From JAACFF01 sp963701435 (GTDB taxonomy: Bacteria > Chloroflexota > Anaerolineae > Promineifilales > Promineifilaceae), in assembly GCA_963701435.1 (NCBI GenBank), contig CAVPAL010000005.1, positions 200,418 through 264,417 on the forward strand: a DNA stretch of 64,000 nt. The letters are read 5' to 3'. A program made the position numbers and the translations under genes. The notes under the pieces were generated by a model. It was not told the origin of the DNA and made no database searches. It saw nothing but the letters and a program-made list of their open reading frames with translations. Of the stretch, positions 1 through 8,596 are shown piece by piece; position 1 is the first letter of the stretch; every line of letters starts with the position of its first letter.

Positions 1-1751
1 GTCGCCGCTGTATTGCCCACATCCAAACCTGAAATGAACAGACCGGCTTTGAAACCAGATGGTTGTTCAGCAGCCCAGAACTTGCACGCTTCATAAGCGC
101 CCAGGCCAACACCGATGATGTCATCGGGGCTGTAGCCTGTTGTAGCCAGCGCGTTCAAGGTGCCTAACACACCTTCATCATTGCAGCCGAAGACGATCCA
201 GTTGGTGACATCCGGGTTAGCTGTGATGATCGGACCGGCGGCGTCTTGTGCAGACAGTGATTCACCCGTGTATGGTACCGGGTAGACCTGATCTTCGGGT
301 ACCCCGGCTGCGATGACGGCCGCTTTCTCATTGTCGGTGCGGTCATTACAAACTGAAAGCGTTTGAACTTCAACTGACAGGACGCCGACTTTCTTGTCAG
401 CATCATCCAACCAACCACTTTCGGTCAGCAGGTCTGCAGCCGCTTCACCCACTTTCTTGCCCATATCCTTGCCGTCAAAACCGACAAACGGTACCGGGTC
501 TCCATTTTCATCGACGATGCCGTCATCAGTCGCGATCAAGACCACGCCAGCATCATGGGCAGCTTGCGCAATTGCCGGGCCAATTGTCTGATCAGGCACG
601 GTAATAGCAATGCCTTGCGCGCCGGCCGATATGGCGTCGTTCACCAGACTCACGCCCAGACTCGGGTCCAGCTTGGCATCGAATTTTTTCGCATCGGCGC
701 CAGCAGCAACGGCCGTATCGATAAACGAATTTTGCAGGTCGATGAAGTACTGCTGGTCAGCGCTCTTGTTGATCGCCACAAACAGGAGGTCCTCAGGCGC
801 TTCTGCTTCACCTTCCGGCATTGCTGCAGGTTCAGCGCCGCAGTTTGATAGTGAAATTTCATCCATCACCGATTGATAGTTGGACGCATCCACAATGGTC
901 GTCGGCGCGAATGTATTTTCCGGCGGCTCTACACCGTTCACGACTGCGTCGTAAAGCACCGTCGCCGCTGTATTACCGACATCCAAACCTGAAATGAACA
1001 GACCGGCCTTAAATCCAGACGGCTGATCGGCAGCCCAGAACTTGCACGCTTCATAAGCGCCCAGGCCAACACCGATGATGTCATCGGGGCTGTAGCCTGT
1101 TGTGGCCAGCGCGTTCAAGGTGCCTAACACACCTTCATCATTGCAGCCGAAGACAATCCAGTTGGTGACATCCGGATTAGCGGTGATGATCGGACCGGCG
1201 GCGTCTTGCGCAGACAGTGATTCACCCGTGTATGGTACCGGGTAGACCTGATCTTCGGGTACCCCGGCAGCGATGACGGCCGCTTTCTCATTGTCGGTGC
1301 GGTCATTACAAACTGAAAGCGTTTGAACTTCAACTGACAGGACGCCGACTTTCTTGTCAGCATCATCCAACCAACCACTTTCGGTCAGCAGGTCTGCAGC
1401 CGCTTCACCCACTTTCTTGCCCATATCCTTGCCGTCAAAACCGACAAACGGTACCGGGTCGCCATTTTCATCGACGATGCCGTCATCAGTCGCGATCAAG
1501 ACCACGCCAGCATCCCGGGCAGCCTGCGCAATTGCCGGGCCGATTGTCTGATCAGGCACAGTAATGGCAATGCCTTGCGCGCCGGCCGATATGGCGTCAT
1601 TTATCAGGCTCACGCCCAAACTCGGATCCAGCTTGGCGTCGAATTTCTTCGCAGCCGCGCCAAGGCCTTCGGCCGTATTAACAAACGAATTTTGCAGATC
1701 AATGAAGTACTGTTGATCAGCGCTCTTATTAATCGCCACAAATAGCAGTTC
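1..1751. repeat. Direct tandem duplication, period 960 bp, inside the binding-protein gene
   Basis: Bases 1 to about 790 repeat bases 961 to about 1751 with an exact 960-bp (320-codon) offset, so the reading frame is preserved. By eye the copies differ at only a few percent of positions, mostly synonymous. Differences are sparse between about 300 and 500 (1260-1460) and denser toward both ends, which would fit recent duplication plus gene conversion. The linkers preceding each copy are different, which argues against a simple assembly stutter. Confidence 0.9.
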
Positions 1752-1928
1752 CTCAGCGGCCGGGGCTTCCGCTTCTTCTGCCGGCGCTTCTTCTGCAGCC
1801 GGCGCTTCTTCTGCCGGCGCTTGCTCTTCAACCGCCGGAGCCTCGGGTTGTTCTGTACCGGTGCCACAGGCGGCCAGGATCATCATTGCAATGATCAAAA
1901 ACGATAAAACGTACATAAACTTCTTCAT
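1..1928 (-). CDS. Sugar ABC transporter binding lipoprotein with two tandem AraF-like domains (3' end outside window)
   Basis: Read on the minus strand, one open frame runs from ATG at 1928 to the left edge. It begins MKKFMYVLSFLIIAMMILAAC, a signal peptide with a LAAC lipobox, so a lipid-anchored extracellular protein. A Glu/Ala/Pro-rich linker (about residues 25-58) follows, then a periplasmic-binding domain containing LLFVAINKSADQQYF, AITVPDQTIGPAIAQAA and DDIIGVGLGAYEA. These resemble the L-arabinose-binding protein AraF (compare TPDPKLGSAIV and ADIIGIGINGVDAV). After a short acidic linker (near 790-840) the same domain starts again in frame and runs off the window. Binding proteins of this family usually have one domain of about 300 residues. 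An AGGAG Shine-Dalgarno lies before the start. It is last in the minus-strand operon 8596 to 1. Its ligand, probably a pentose or related sugar, is inferred from family and context only. Confidence 0.85.
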   Translation of the reverse strand, partial: MKKFMYVLSFLIIAMMILAACGTGTEQPEAPAVEEQAPAEEAPAAEEAPAEEAEAPAAEELLFVAINKSADQQYFIDLQNSFVNTAEGLGAAAKKFDAKLDPSLGVSLINDAISAGAQGIAITVPDQTIGPAIAQAARDAGVVLIATDDGIVDENGDPVPFVGFDGKDMGKKVGEAAADLLTESGWLDDADKKVGVLSVEVQTLSVCNDRTDNEKAAVIAAGVPEDQVYPVPYTGESLSAQDAAGPIITANPDVTNWIVFGCNDEGVLGTLNALATTGYSPDDIIGVGLGAYEACKFWAADQPSGFKAGLFISGLDVGNTAATVLYDAVVNGVEPPENTFAPTTIVDASNYQSVMDEISLSNCGAEPAAMPEGEAEAPEDLLFVAINKSADQQYFIDLQNSFIDTAVAAGADAKKFDAKLDPSLGVSLVNDAISAGAQGIAITVPDQTIGPAIAQAAHDAGVVLIATDDGIVDENGDPVPFVGFDGKDMGKKVGEAAADLLTESGWLDDADKKVGVLSVEVQTLSVCNDRTDNEKAAVIAAGVPEDQVYPVPYTGESLSAQDAAGPIITANPDVTNWIVFGCNDEGVLGTLNALATTGYSPDDIIGVGLGAYEACKFWAAEQPSGFKAGLFISGLDVGNTAA

Positions 1929-1929
1929 G

Positions 1930-2314
1930 ATTTGACTTCTCCTTTCTCTCTTTGACGCTAAGTATTTATTTCGTAATCACAATCAACTTCTAAATAAAGT
2001 GTAATGCACTTCACCTCCTTTCAATCCATATCGTTTCCATTTGCACGTTGTCGAATTGGGCTGAAAATTCTCTCTGACCCGCATACCCTTGTAACAATAT
2101 CTTGGCCTTCTCCGATCCCTCATTAATAAAAATCCAGTAACGATACAGCCAGACCTGTCAGGTTTTGCCTTTAAGGACAATTGCTTCTCGGGTATCCGGA
2201 TAGTTACAAAATCTACCAATAAACGTAATTTTACCGGGTATCAAAGGAAATATCGACCAAAAAACGCCAATGAAACAATATTCATTCGTGATAACGTACC
2301 CCACACCTCCGGCT
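1930..2314. other. Intergenic region without a convincing gene
   Basis: About 385 bases between the aldolase stop and the binding-protein start. It carries the AGGAG ribosome-binding site of the binding protein and, at 2011-2022 read on the minus strand, an unusually complete Shine-Dalgarno (AAAGGAGGTGA). That site precedes only a nine-codon frame starting GTG at 2009 (ending 1983), which could be a leader peptide or chance. No strong hairpin terminator was seen, so the binding protein may be co-transcribed with the upstream genes. Confidence 0.4.
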
Positions 2315-2968
2315 CTAGCGAAGAAGCGATGGACTGTTCTTAACCGCTTCCACAAACGCAGTTGCTCGCCGGGTAATTTCGGCCATGTCGCCGGAATCGA
2401 GCAACTTTTGATTGACAAGACTGGCGCCTACTCCCACCGCCGCCGCCCCGGCTCGAATAAAATCGGCGGCGTTGTCAATATTTACGCCGCCAACCGGCAC
2501 GATTTCCAGTTGCGGCAATGGCGCCAATAATGCTTTAACCAGGCCCGGCCCTGCAAAATTGGCGGGGAATAACTTGATCATGTCGGCGCCCGCTTCCCAC
2601 GCTGTGAGGGCTTCGGTTGGTGTAAAGCAGCCGGGCATAACCGGCACACTATACCGATTGCATACCTGAATCACATCCAAATTTAGCGTAGGAGACACAA
2701 TAAAGTCTGCTCCGGACAAAATTGCTAGCCGGGCCGTCTCCACATCTAACACACTGCCAGCCCCAAACAGAATTTCTCCTTTAAATTTTTTGGCAGCGAC
2801 TTTGATGACATCCAGCGCTCCAGGTGTGGTCATCGTTACTTCAACAGCCCGAACGCCGCCGGCTCGAATTGATTCGGCGGCAGATATAAGCGAGTCGGAC
2901 GAACTGGCTCGCATAATGGCAATAACGCCGCATTCTCGGATAAGTTGAAGTTGTTGGTGCTTTTTCAT
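2315..2968 (-). CDS. KDPG/KHG-type aldolase (Eda family)
   Basis: A 217-residue protein, the usual length for 2-dehydro-3-deoxy-phosphogluconate aldolase, a cytosolic class I aldolase that splits 2-keto-3-deoxy sugar acids (or their phosphates) into pyruvate and an aldehyde. The Schiff-base lysine is seen in ADMIKLFPAN and the catalytic glutamate in RAVEVTMTTPG; the phosphate-binding region is VPVGGVNIDN. It lies downstream of the lactonase and FAD oxidoreductase in the same direction, so it probably closes the pathway by cleaving a 3-deoxy-2-keto acid. A second Eda paralogue sits at 25808-26443 with different surroundings, so the two probably serve different substrates. Which sugar acid it uses cannot be read from the sequence. 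Confidence 0.88.
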   Translation of the reverse strand: MKKHQQLQLIRECGVIAIMRASSSDSLISAAESIRAGGVRAVEVTMTTPGALDVIKVAAKKFKGEILFGAGSVLDVETARLAILSGADFIVSPTLNLDVIQVCNRYSVPVMPGCFTPTEALTAWEAGADMIKLFPANFAGPGLVKALLAPLPQLEIVPVGGVNIDNAADFIRAGAAAVGVGASLVNQKLLDSGDMAEITRRATAFVEAVKNSPSLLR

Positions 2969-3113
2969 CGTTTATGTCACTTTTCCTGGTTCTAGGTAAA
3001 CCGCAAAAACTATTCGAAAATCCCAAAGGACTTGAACTGCGGTTTCCTCGAGGAATTGGCAGATTTCCCATGACCTTTATTTTTGATTACTTTCTGCCAA
3101 TTACCTAATTACA

Positions 3114-4064
3114 TCAGCCGGTTAACCAACGTACAGGGTTGTCCTCCCAAATCAGGCGCAAGTCATCTTCAGTAAAACCTGCTTGCAATAAGCGCGGGGT
3201 GAACTTTGCCAGTAAATAATCGAGTCCCGGACCTCCGCCATATGCTTTCCAATAAGAGCGGCGGGCTGTATCGCCGCCTAATAAAAGCTGTGAACCCAAC
3301 CCGGCCTCAAATAGCTGCCGCATCAGGCTGATAACGGCCGTTTCCGGCTGATACTTGATGCGTCCCGGCGTATCATATTGTAAAAACGCGCCGCGTTCGG
3401 CCAGTTTTTGATGCAGATAAAAATCAGGATTGCGGTCAATGTGGCTGAGCATCACGCGATTGGGGGGCACGCCGGCCGCTTCCAGCAGATCAAGCAGTTG
3501 ATCAGCAGCCGTACCCATTTCGGTGTGAACCAGGACAGGCGCGCCGGTGGCCTGATGTGTTTGACCGGCGGCGCGAATAAGCTTGCGCGTGGTGGGTTTG
3601 ACTACCTGATAATCGCCGGCCACTTTGACAAAGCCGGCCTTAATTTCAGAGCGATCAACCAACGGCCCTTCATAGCCATTCCGATCCGCCCCTACCGCTA
3701 TCTCTGCGATAAGCAGTTGCGTAATACTTTCTTCATCATATTTATGCTGCCAATGATCAGGCAAATAGAAGCTGCTCTTTTGAAAACCGGTTGGTATGAT
3801 AATAGGCACACCCGTTGCCTGGCTAACCGCAGCCAGCTTATCCACATTACGGCCGCAGCCAAACGGCATCGTATCTACAATGGCGCCGCCGCCGGCCTGC
3901 CGCCAGTAACCTACTTCTTCAATCGCCTTTTCGACATTATCCAGTTTGAAATCCGGTGTGGTAACCACCGTCAACCCGCCGTCAATAATGATATGCTCGT
4001 GGGCATTGATGCGGCCCAGACTATCAGCGGGCAATGGGCCAAGGGTTGTGGCGACCGATTTCAT
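3114..4064 (-). CDS. Phosphotriesterase-family metal-dependent lactonase
   Basis: 316 residues, typical of the phosphotriesterase-related amidohydrolase branch, which includes sugar-acid and sugar-phosphate lactonases. Metal ligands are visible in order: HxH in INAHEHIIID near the N-terminus, the carboxylated lysine in IKAGFVKVAGD, histidines in PVLVHTEMG and VMLSHIDRNPD, and the aspartate in LLLGGDTARRSYW. The start ATG overlaps the stop of the FAD oxidoreductase by 4 bases (ATGA), indicating translational coupling. With a kinase, two dehydrogenases and an aldolase beside it, hydrolysis of an aldonolactone is the natural inference. A true phosphotriesterase or acyl-homoserine lactonase role is less likely in this setting. 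Confidence 0.8.
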   Translation of the reverse strand: MKSVATTLGPLPADSLGRINAHEHIIIDGGLTVVTTPDFKLDNVEKAIEEVGYWRQAGGGAIVDTMPFGCGRNVDKLAAVSQATGVPIIIPTGFQKSSFYLPDHWQHKYDEESITQLLIAEIAVGADRNGYEGPLVDRSEIKAGFVKVAGDYQVVKPTTRKLIRAAGQTHQATGAPVLVHTEMGTAADQLLDLLEAAGVPPNRVMLSHIDRNPDFYLHQKLAERGAFLQYDTPGRIKYQPETAVISLMRQLFEAGLGSQLLLGGDTARRSYWKAYGGGPGLDYLLAKFTPRLLQAGFTEDDLRLIWEDNPVRWLTG

Positions 4065-5392
4065 AACGCAGCCTCCAGCGTTTCAGCCGGGATATTTCCA
4101 AATTTCGCCCCCATTTCCAGCAGTTTGTCTTGCAACAGTGGCACATGCAGCGCCGTAGGCAGCGTATCGCTTTGCACGGCCAGGGCAGCGGCCGTTCCAA
4201 CTGCCTGTCCCATCGCCATCGTTTGGGCCATTGAACGACAAGAGGCATGGGCATCATGCGTGGCGCTGAAGCAGCGACCGGCGACCAGCAAACCTTCAAC
4301 ATTTTGCGGCAGCAAAGTACGGTAGGGAATATCGTAGGTCATGCCTTCCGGCAGATAAATCCACCTGGTATCTACGCCGGGGCTGTGATCTTCAATCGGC
4401 GCGCCGCAGGCGCCGACAGCATCCTCAAACTTGCGCGCGCTCAGACAATCATCACGTGTGAGACGGTAACGGCCGTATACACGCCGCGTCTCTCGAACCC
4501 CAATCGATGGGTTAAGCCAGGACAAGTCCGCCTTTTCATACCCTGGCACATACTCCCGCAAAAAGCGAGCATATTCGAAAGCCTGTTTGCGACCCTCAAT
4601 TTCCGCCCGGGTCAGCGCCACCGGGTCTGCGCCATCCACATCGGCCACACGCGTCATGATCGTGTGAATGACGCCCTGCTGCGTGGTAATGTGCCAGCTT
4701 CCTTCCCGCCGCGGCAAATTATAAGCGCCGCTTGCAGCAGCCTCTTCCATCTTTGCCCACATCGCTTTTTTACCAAAGGCTTTGGCGCGTTCCACATCCA
4801 CATTAACCATGCGAAAGGTCGTCGTCAGCGTTTGGGCCGGGTCAATGTCCCCTGCTCGTTCGTACGGCGCCCCGGCCTGATGACACACATCAGCGTCACC
4901 GCTTGCATCAATAACCACGCGTCCGGTCAATTTCATCAGCCCCCGTTTGCCATCGACGATCACACCGGTAATTTGCTGACCATCCATGATCACATCGGTG
5001 CAAAAGCTGTGATAAAGCAGTTGTACGCCGGCTTGCTGCGCTAACGTTTCCCAGACCAAACGTAGGACAAAAGGATCATACGTAACGCCAGTGCCGGCGC
5101 CAAACGTGTTAGGGCGTTCAAAAGCTGCGTCGTACTCTTTGAGACCGGTCACAACATCATCCGGTATGCCGCCGACGACCTTATAAGCAACTTCTCCAGG
5201 GGTATAAAAACCATAAAACGTATCCAGAACCTGGGTGCTTGTTCCGCCCATAAAGCCAAAGCGTTCAATTAACACGGTTTTGGCTCCGCTGCGCGCAGCG
5301 GCAATTGCCGCCGTCGCGCCGGCCGAGCCGGAACCGACTACGATCACGTCGGCATCCCATAAAAGCGGAAGTTGTTTTGTGTAAAATTCCAT
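4061..5392 (-). CDS. FAD-dependent oxidoreductase
   Basis: 443 residues. The N-terminal dinucleotide-binding fold VIVVGSGSAGATAAIAAARS is followed by KTVLIERFGFMGGTST. A second FAD-contact region is VVIDASGDADVCHQAGAP, and the C-terminal cofactor region is GLLVAGRCFSATHDAHASCR. This pattern is that of the FAD_oxidored family (fumarate-reductase-like flavoproteins), whose members oxidise varied hydroxy substrates. It is coupled by a 4-base overlap to the lactonase. No signal peptide is visible, so it is probably cytosolic. A role in oxidising a sugar to the lactone or an aldonate to a keto acid is inferred from context; the substrate and electron acceptor are unknown. Confidence 0.8.
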   Translation of the reverse strand: MEFYTKQLPLLWDADVIVVGSGSAGATAAIAAARSGAKTVLIERFGFMGGTSTQVLDTFYGFYTPGEVAYKVVGGIPDDVVTGLKEYDAAFERPNTFGAGTGVTYDPFVLRLVWETLAQQAGVQLLYHSFCTDVIMDGQQITGVIVDGKRGLMKLTGRVVIDASGDADVCHQAGAPYERAGDIDPAQTLTTTFRMVNVDVERAKAFGKKAMWAKMEEAAASGAYNLPRREGSWHITTQQGVIHTIMTRVADVDGADPVALTRAEIEGRKQAFEYARFLREYVPGYEKADLSWLNPSIGVRETRRVYGRYRLTRDDCLSARKFEDAVGACGAPIEDHSPGVDTRWIYLPEGMTYDIPYRTLLPQNVEGLLVAGRCFSATHDAHASCRSMAQTMAMGQAVGTAAALAVQSDTLPTALHVPLLQDKLLEMGAKFGNIPAETLEAAL

Positions 5393-5473
5393 CGATTCAA
5401 AACCTTCAAGTAGGAGACCACACCGGCTGCGCCGACCACCATGAATGAAAAATGCAGCGCTATTTTGTAAGTC

Positions 5474-5492
5474 GCAGATCGATTTGCCAAAT
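5474..5492 (-). terminator. Short hairpin after the SIS-domain gene
   Basis: Just past the stop at 5497 the minus strand has ATCGATTT, a 3-base loop and AAATCGAT, an 8-bp stem. No long U-run follows, so it may be a weak terminator or an mRNA-stability element between two operon genes. Confidence 0.3.
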
Positions 5493-5496
5493 CGAT

Positions 5497-6294
5497 TTAC
5501 GAAAGAGCTTCTGATTGATGCAGCGCCTTTGCATAGCGCCTACGTTGATCGCGCACCCACAATGCATAGCTGTCCTGCGTGTCATTCAAGTGCATATTGC
5601 GCAGCACGTGGTGCTTAACACCCCTTCCGTCCAATTCGCGGATGGTCAATTCATTGAGCGATTGCACAATGGTGAGCGCCCCAATCGATGAGAGCGGACA
5701 AACACGGTAGGTATCGGTTTGCCCCTCAATGGTTACAGACAGGTCGCCATATGGCATGCAGTTGTCCAACAAAATTCCATTTTCTGATTCTTGAATGATG
5801 TGGTAAAGATTTTTGCCGCTGCTGTGTTTGGGAGGAGCTTCTCGAGCCTGCTCCAATGAACAAAGCGCAATCAGCGGGCGGTGCGGGTAACGTCGTTTAA
5901 AAGCCAACGCCATATCCACGGCCGCCGTGGTTGTCCCGGTCGCCGAAACCACCAGCAGCGCGTCATGAGGTCCGATATCATATTCGTTGAGCATTACTTC
6001 CCCTAATCCTTCCACTTTCTCAAGCGCTTGATTAAGGCGGACGCCGTTAGTCCCAACCACGTCGGTAAAGTTAGCCAGCCCGGTATTAAGAAGCGCATGA
6101 AAGCCGGTCAATGCCCCCATGCGCACAACCATCTCCTCTACCGTGACTCGTGAATGGCCATTGGCATAAACATGGATCAGTCCACCATGTTCCAGCGCGT
6201 CGGCATAAATAGCCGCTACCATTTTTAACGTGTCGGCCTGGGCCAGCACGCCGGCTTTGATCCGGTCAAGCTGGGCCGGGAATGTTAATTCCAT
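5497..6294 (-). CDS. SIS-domain sugar isomerase-like protein
   Basis: 265 residues from the ATG at 6294, chosen because AAAGGA lies seven bases before it. A farther ATG at 6322-6324 overlaps the SDR stop but has a poorer site. The sequence IHVYANGHSRVTVEEM, followed by LLVVSATGTTTAAVDMALAF and PLIALCSLEQ, is the SIS fold of the UPF0309/phosphoheptose-isomerase-like group, which binds phosphosugars. The C-terminus (about 35 residues) is charged. It sits between the SDR and the FAD oxidoreductase in the same operon. It could isomerise a phosphorylated intermediate or sense it; the sequence does not decide. Confidence 0.75.
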   Translation of the reverse strand: MELTFPAQLDRIKAGVLAQADTLKMVAAIYADALEHGGLIHVYANGHSRVTVEEMVVRMGALTGFHALLNTGLANFTDVVGTNGVRLNQALEKVEGLGEVMLNEYDIGPHDALLVVSATGTTTAAVDMALAFKRRYPHRPLIALCSLEQAREAPPKHSSGKNLYHIIQESENGILLDNCMPYGDLSVTIEGQTDTYRVCPLSSIGALTIVQSLNELTIRELDGRGVKHHVLRNMHLNDTQDSYALWVRDQRRRYAKALHQSEALS

Positions 6295-6320
6295 GAGTGA
6301 TTCCTTTCGTTTGTGATTAT

Positions 6321-7088
6321 TCATTGAACCGACCAGCCGCCATCTACGGGCAGCACAACACCCGTGATAAATTTGGCTGCGTCACTGGCCAGGAAAACGG
6401 CCGTTTCGGCCACATCTTGCACTTCACCAATGGGGCCAAGCGGCTGCAAGAAGCCAATCTGCGCCAGCATGGCTTCATCCGCTTTGGTGCGATTTGCCAT
6501 ATCGGTATTGATCAGCCCCGGAGCCAGGCAGTTGGCCCGCAAGCCGTATTTGGCGTAATAAGCGGCAATATTGCGCGTCAGGCCAATAATGCCTGCTTTG
6601 GTTGTCATATAAGCATGGGTATCATACAGGCTTTGTGAGCCATACAGTCCCAAAATGGAGGCCATTGTAACGATATTGCCCTGTGTTTTGAGCAGTTCCG
6701 GGATAGCATATTTGCAAGCCAAAAACATGCCGCGCAAGTTTACGCTCATGATCGTGTCCCAACCAGCGACGGTGCATTCGTGGATAGGCCCGTCGCCAAA
6801 CTTACGCCCCCCAATGCCCGCGTTGCTGACCAATACATCGAGCCTGCCGTAATGTTGCACGCTGCGCGAAATCAGCGCTTCAACCTGTCCCGGCTGAGCG
6901 ATATCAACCTCCAAAAAAATGGCGTCGCCGCCGCTTGCAATGATGGCCGCAGCAACTTCCTCGCCCTGTTCAATGTTACGATCGCCAATGACAACTTTCG
7001 CGCCCTCGCGAGCAAAGGTCTCTGCACAGCCGCGGCCAATGCCCTGCCCCGCGCCGGTGATAATAGTGACCTTATCTTTTAATCTCAT
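6321..7088 (-). CDS. Short-chain dehydrogenase/reductase
   Basis: 255 residues, classical SDR. Cofactor loop TGAGQGIGRG, the SNAG motif as VLVSNAGIGG, and active-site Tyr/Lys in AYMTTKAGIIGLTR; the C-terminus ends ITGVVLPVDGGWSVQ as in sugar or polyol dehydrogenases. NAD(P)-dependent oxidation of a hydroxyl on a sugar or polyol is the family role. Its start overlaps the stop of the FGGY kinase by 4 bases (7085-7088), so the two are translationally coupled. A polyol or pentitol dehydrogenase paired with a ketose kinase is a common arrangement and is my preferred reading. Confidence 0.82.
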   Translation of the reverse strand: MRLKDKVTIITGAGQGIGRGCAETFAREGAKVVIGDRNIEQGEEVAAAIIASGGDAIFLEVDIAQPGQVEALISRSVQHYGRLDVLVSNAGIGGRKFGDGPIHECTVAGWDTIMSVNLRGMFLACKYAIPELLKTQGNIVTMASILGLYGSQSLYDTHAYMTTKAGIIGLTRNIAAYYAKYGLRANCLAPGLINTDMANRTKADEAMLAQIGFLQPLGPIGEVQDVAETAVFLASDAAKFITGVVLPVDGGWSVQ

Positions 7089-8596
7089 TGCGGCTCCTCA
7101 TGAATATCTTTTATCTCTGCCAGCGCCACAAACTGTTCTTTTAGCTGCGGGTAAAGCTGCCGGTAAATAGTAAACATTTCCACATACCGCTCTCTGAACT
7201 TGGGGTTCGGTTCGTATTGGCCGCTGATGCGGGCAACTTTGCGCGCAGTTTCAGCGGGGTCGTCGATCAAACCAATGCCAGCCGCCGCCAAAAGGGCGTT
7301 GCCCAACGGCGCCCCGGCGTTACTTGCTAACACTGTCAGCGGATATCCGGTGATGTTGGCGATGATGCGACACCATAAGTCGCTCTGGGTAGGCCCACCA
7401 ACCGCTCGCAGTTCAGAGAGAGTTGAGCCGGCTTCACGGGCAATATCGATGTTATGGGCAATGGCAAAGGCCGCGCCTTCCATCACTGCCCGTACCATGT
7501 GTGATGGCGTCGTACTCATGCTCAGGCCAAAAAACAGGCCGCGCGCATTGCCATCGTTGATCGGCTGCAGCTCGCCGCTGAGATAGGGCAAAAAGATGAG
7601 GCCCCCTGCGCCTGGTGGGCATTGTCGCGCCATCTCGCTGAGCTGCAGATAGTCAAACTCAGCCCCAAAAAGCTTGCGAATCCAATTGAGTCCCGCGCCC
7701 ACGGCCGCTATTGAGCCGCCCAGCAGCGTTTGGCCTGGCAGCACGTGCAGAAACGCCAGGAGTTGAGGATGAACTATCGGCCTGTCTTCTACTATATAGA
7801 TAGTACCCGCCGTGCCCAGCGACAACAGCGCCTGTCCCGGTTCAGTCACGCCGATGGCCAACCCGGCGGAGGAAGTATCCTCACCGCCTGCCACGACCGG
7901 TACACCGGGGTTGAGACCCAATTCTGCAGCGGCTGCGTGGGTGAGCATACCGATGATTTCGCTTGAGGGCGCGACTTTTGGATACAGCTTGCGCGGCAGG
8001 CCAAAGGCATCAATCAGTTGCTCCGACCAGTTACCTTTGACCAGGTCAAATGCAAACAAAATGCTGGCGTCGGACTGGTTTTCTACAGCTTCGCCAGTAA
8101 GCCGGTAATTGATGTAACCTGTGCTGGTCAGGCTGGTCTGGGCGGCGGCAATCGCTTCCGGTTCATGCTGTTGCAGCCACATAAAAACCGGATCAGCGTT
8201 GTATGGGGCGGGCTGCTTACCATTATGCTGCAAGATTTCTGCGTGGCAGCATTGACGTAACTGGGCACATTGCGGCTCGGAACGCGTGTCCATCCAGATG
8301 ATAGACGGCCGTATCACCTCACCCGCTGCGTCAATTAACGTGACGGCGCAGCCTTGGCCGCTTACTCCGATGCCCACAATCTGGTCAGGCCGGGCAGGCG
8401 CATCGGCCATCACGGCGCGGGTCACTGTTACAGCGCCTTGCCACCAATCTGTCGGGGCTTGCTCGGCCCAGCCAGGTTTGGGATGGTGAGTAGGATAATC
8501 AGTTTGAGCCTGTGAGATAATCCACCCTTCCGGTGTTGTGAGTACTGCTTTTACATTGGTCGTGCCAATGTCGATACCAAGGAGTAATTCTGTCAT
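7085..8596 (-). CDS. FGGY-family carbohydrate kinase (xylulokinase-like)
   Basis: 503 residues, normal for xylulokinase. The first ATP motif is LLLGIDIGTTNVKAVLTT; GIGVSGQGCAVTLID and PSIIWMDTRSE form the sugar-binding part. The second half contains VVAGGEDTSSAGLAIGV, LLSLGTAGTIYI and AVGGPTQSDLWCRIIANI, matching XylB-type kinases. It phosphorylates a ketose or polyol with ATP in the cytosol. It is the first gene of the minus-strand operon that continues through SDR, SIS, FAD oxidoreductase, lactonase and aldolase, and it faces the DeoR-type regulator across a 521-base gap. Xylulose, ribulose or a related sugar is plausible; the family does not allow a firm substrate call. Confidence 0.83.
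   Translation of the reverse strand: MTELLLGIDIGTTNVKAVLTTPEGWIISQAQTDYPTHHPKPGWAEQAPTDWWQGAVTVTRAVMADAPARPDQIVGIGVSGQGCAVTLIDAAGEVIRPSIIWMDTRSEPQCAQLRQCCHAEILQHNGKQPAPYNADPVFMWLQQHEPEAIAAAQTSLTSTGYINYRLTGEAVENQSDASILFAFDLVKGNWSEQLIDAFGLPRKLYPKVAPSSEIIGMLTHAAAAELGLNPGVPVVAGGEDTSSAGLAIGVTEPGQALLSLGTAGTIYIVEDRPIVHPQLLAFLHVLPGQTLLGGSIAAVGAGLNWIRKLFGAEFDYLQLSEMARQCPPGAGGLIFLPYLSGELQPINDGNARGLFFGLSMSTTPSHMVRAVMEGAAFAIAHNIDIAREAGSTLSELRAVGGPTQSDLWCRIIANITGYPLTVLASNAGAPLGNALLAAAGIGLIDDPAETARKVARISGQYEPNPKFRERYVEMFTIYRQLYPQLKEQFVALAEIKDIHEEPQ

Noticed and set aside
1983..2219. 78-codon minus-strand open frame ending just before the binding protein
   Set aside because: The N-terminal part has no plausible start site or motif; only the last nine codons sit behind a strong Shine-Dalgarno, reported separately.
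3408..4325. 305-codon plus-strand open frame
   Set aside because: Lies antisense over the lactonase and FAD oxidoreductase genes, which carry recognisable catalytic motifs; no motifs in this frame.
4247..5044. 265-codon plus-strand open frame
   Set aside because: Antisense to the FAD oxidoreductase, no homology-like features.
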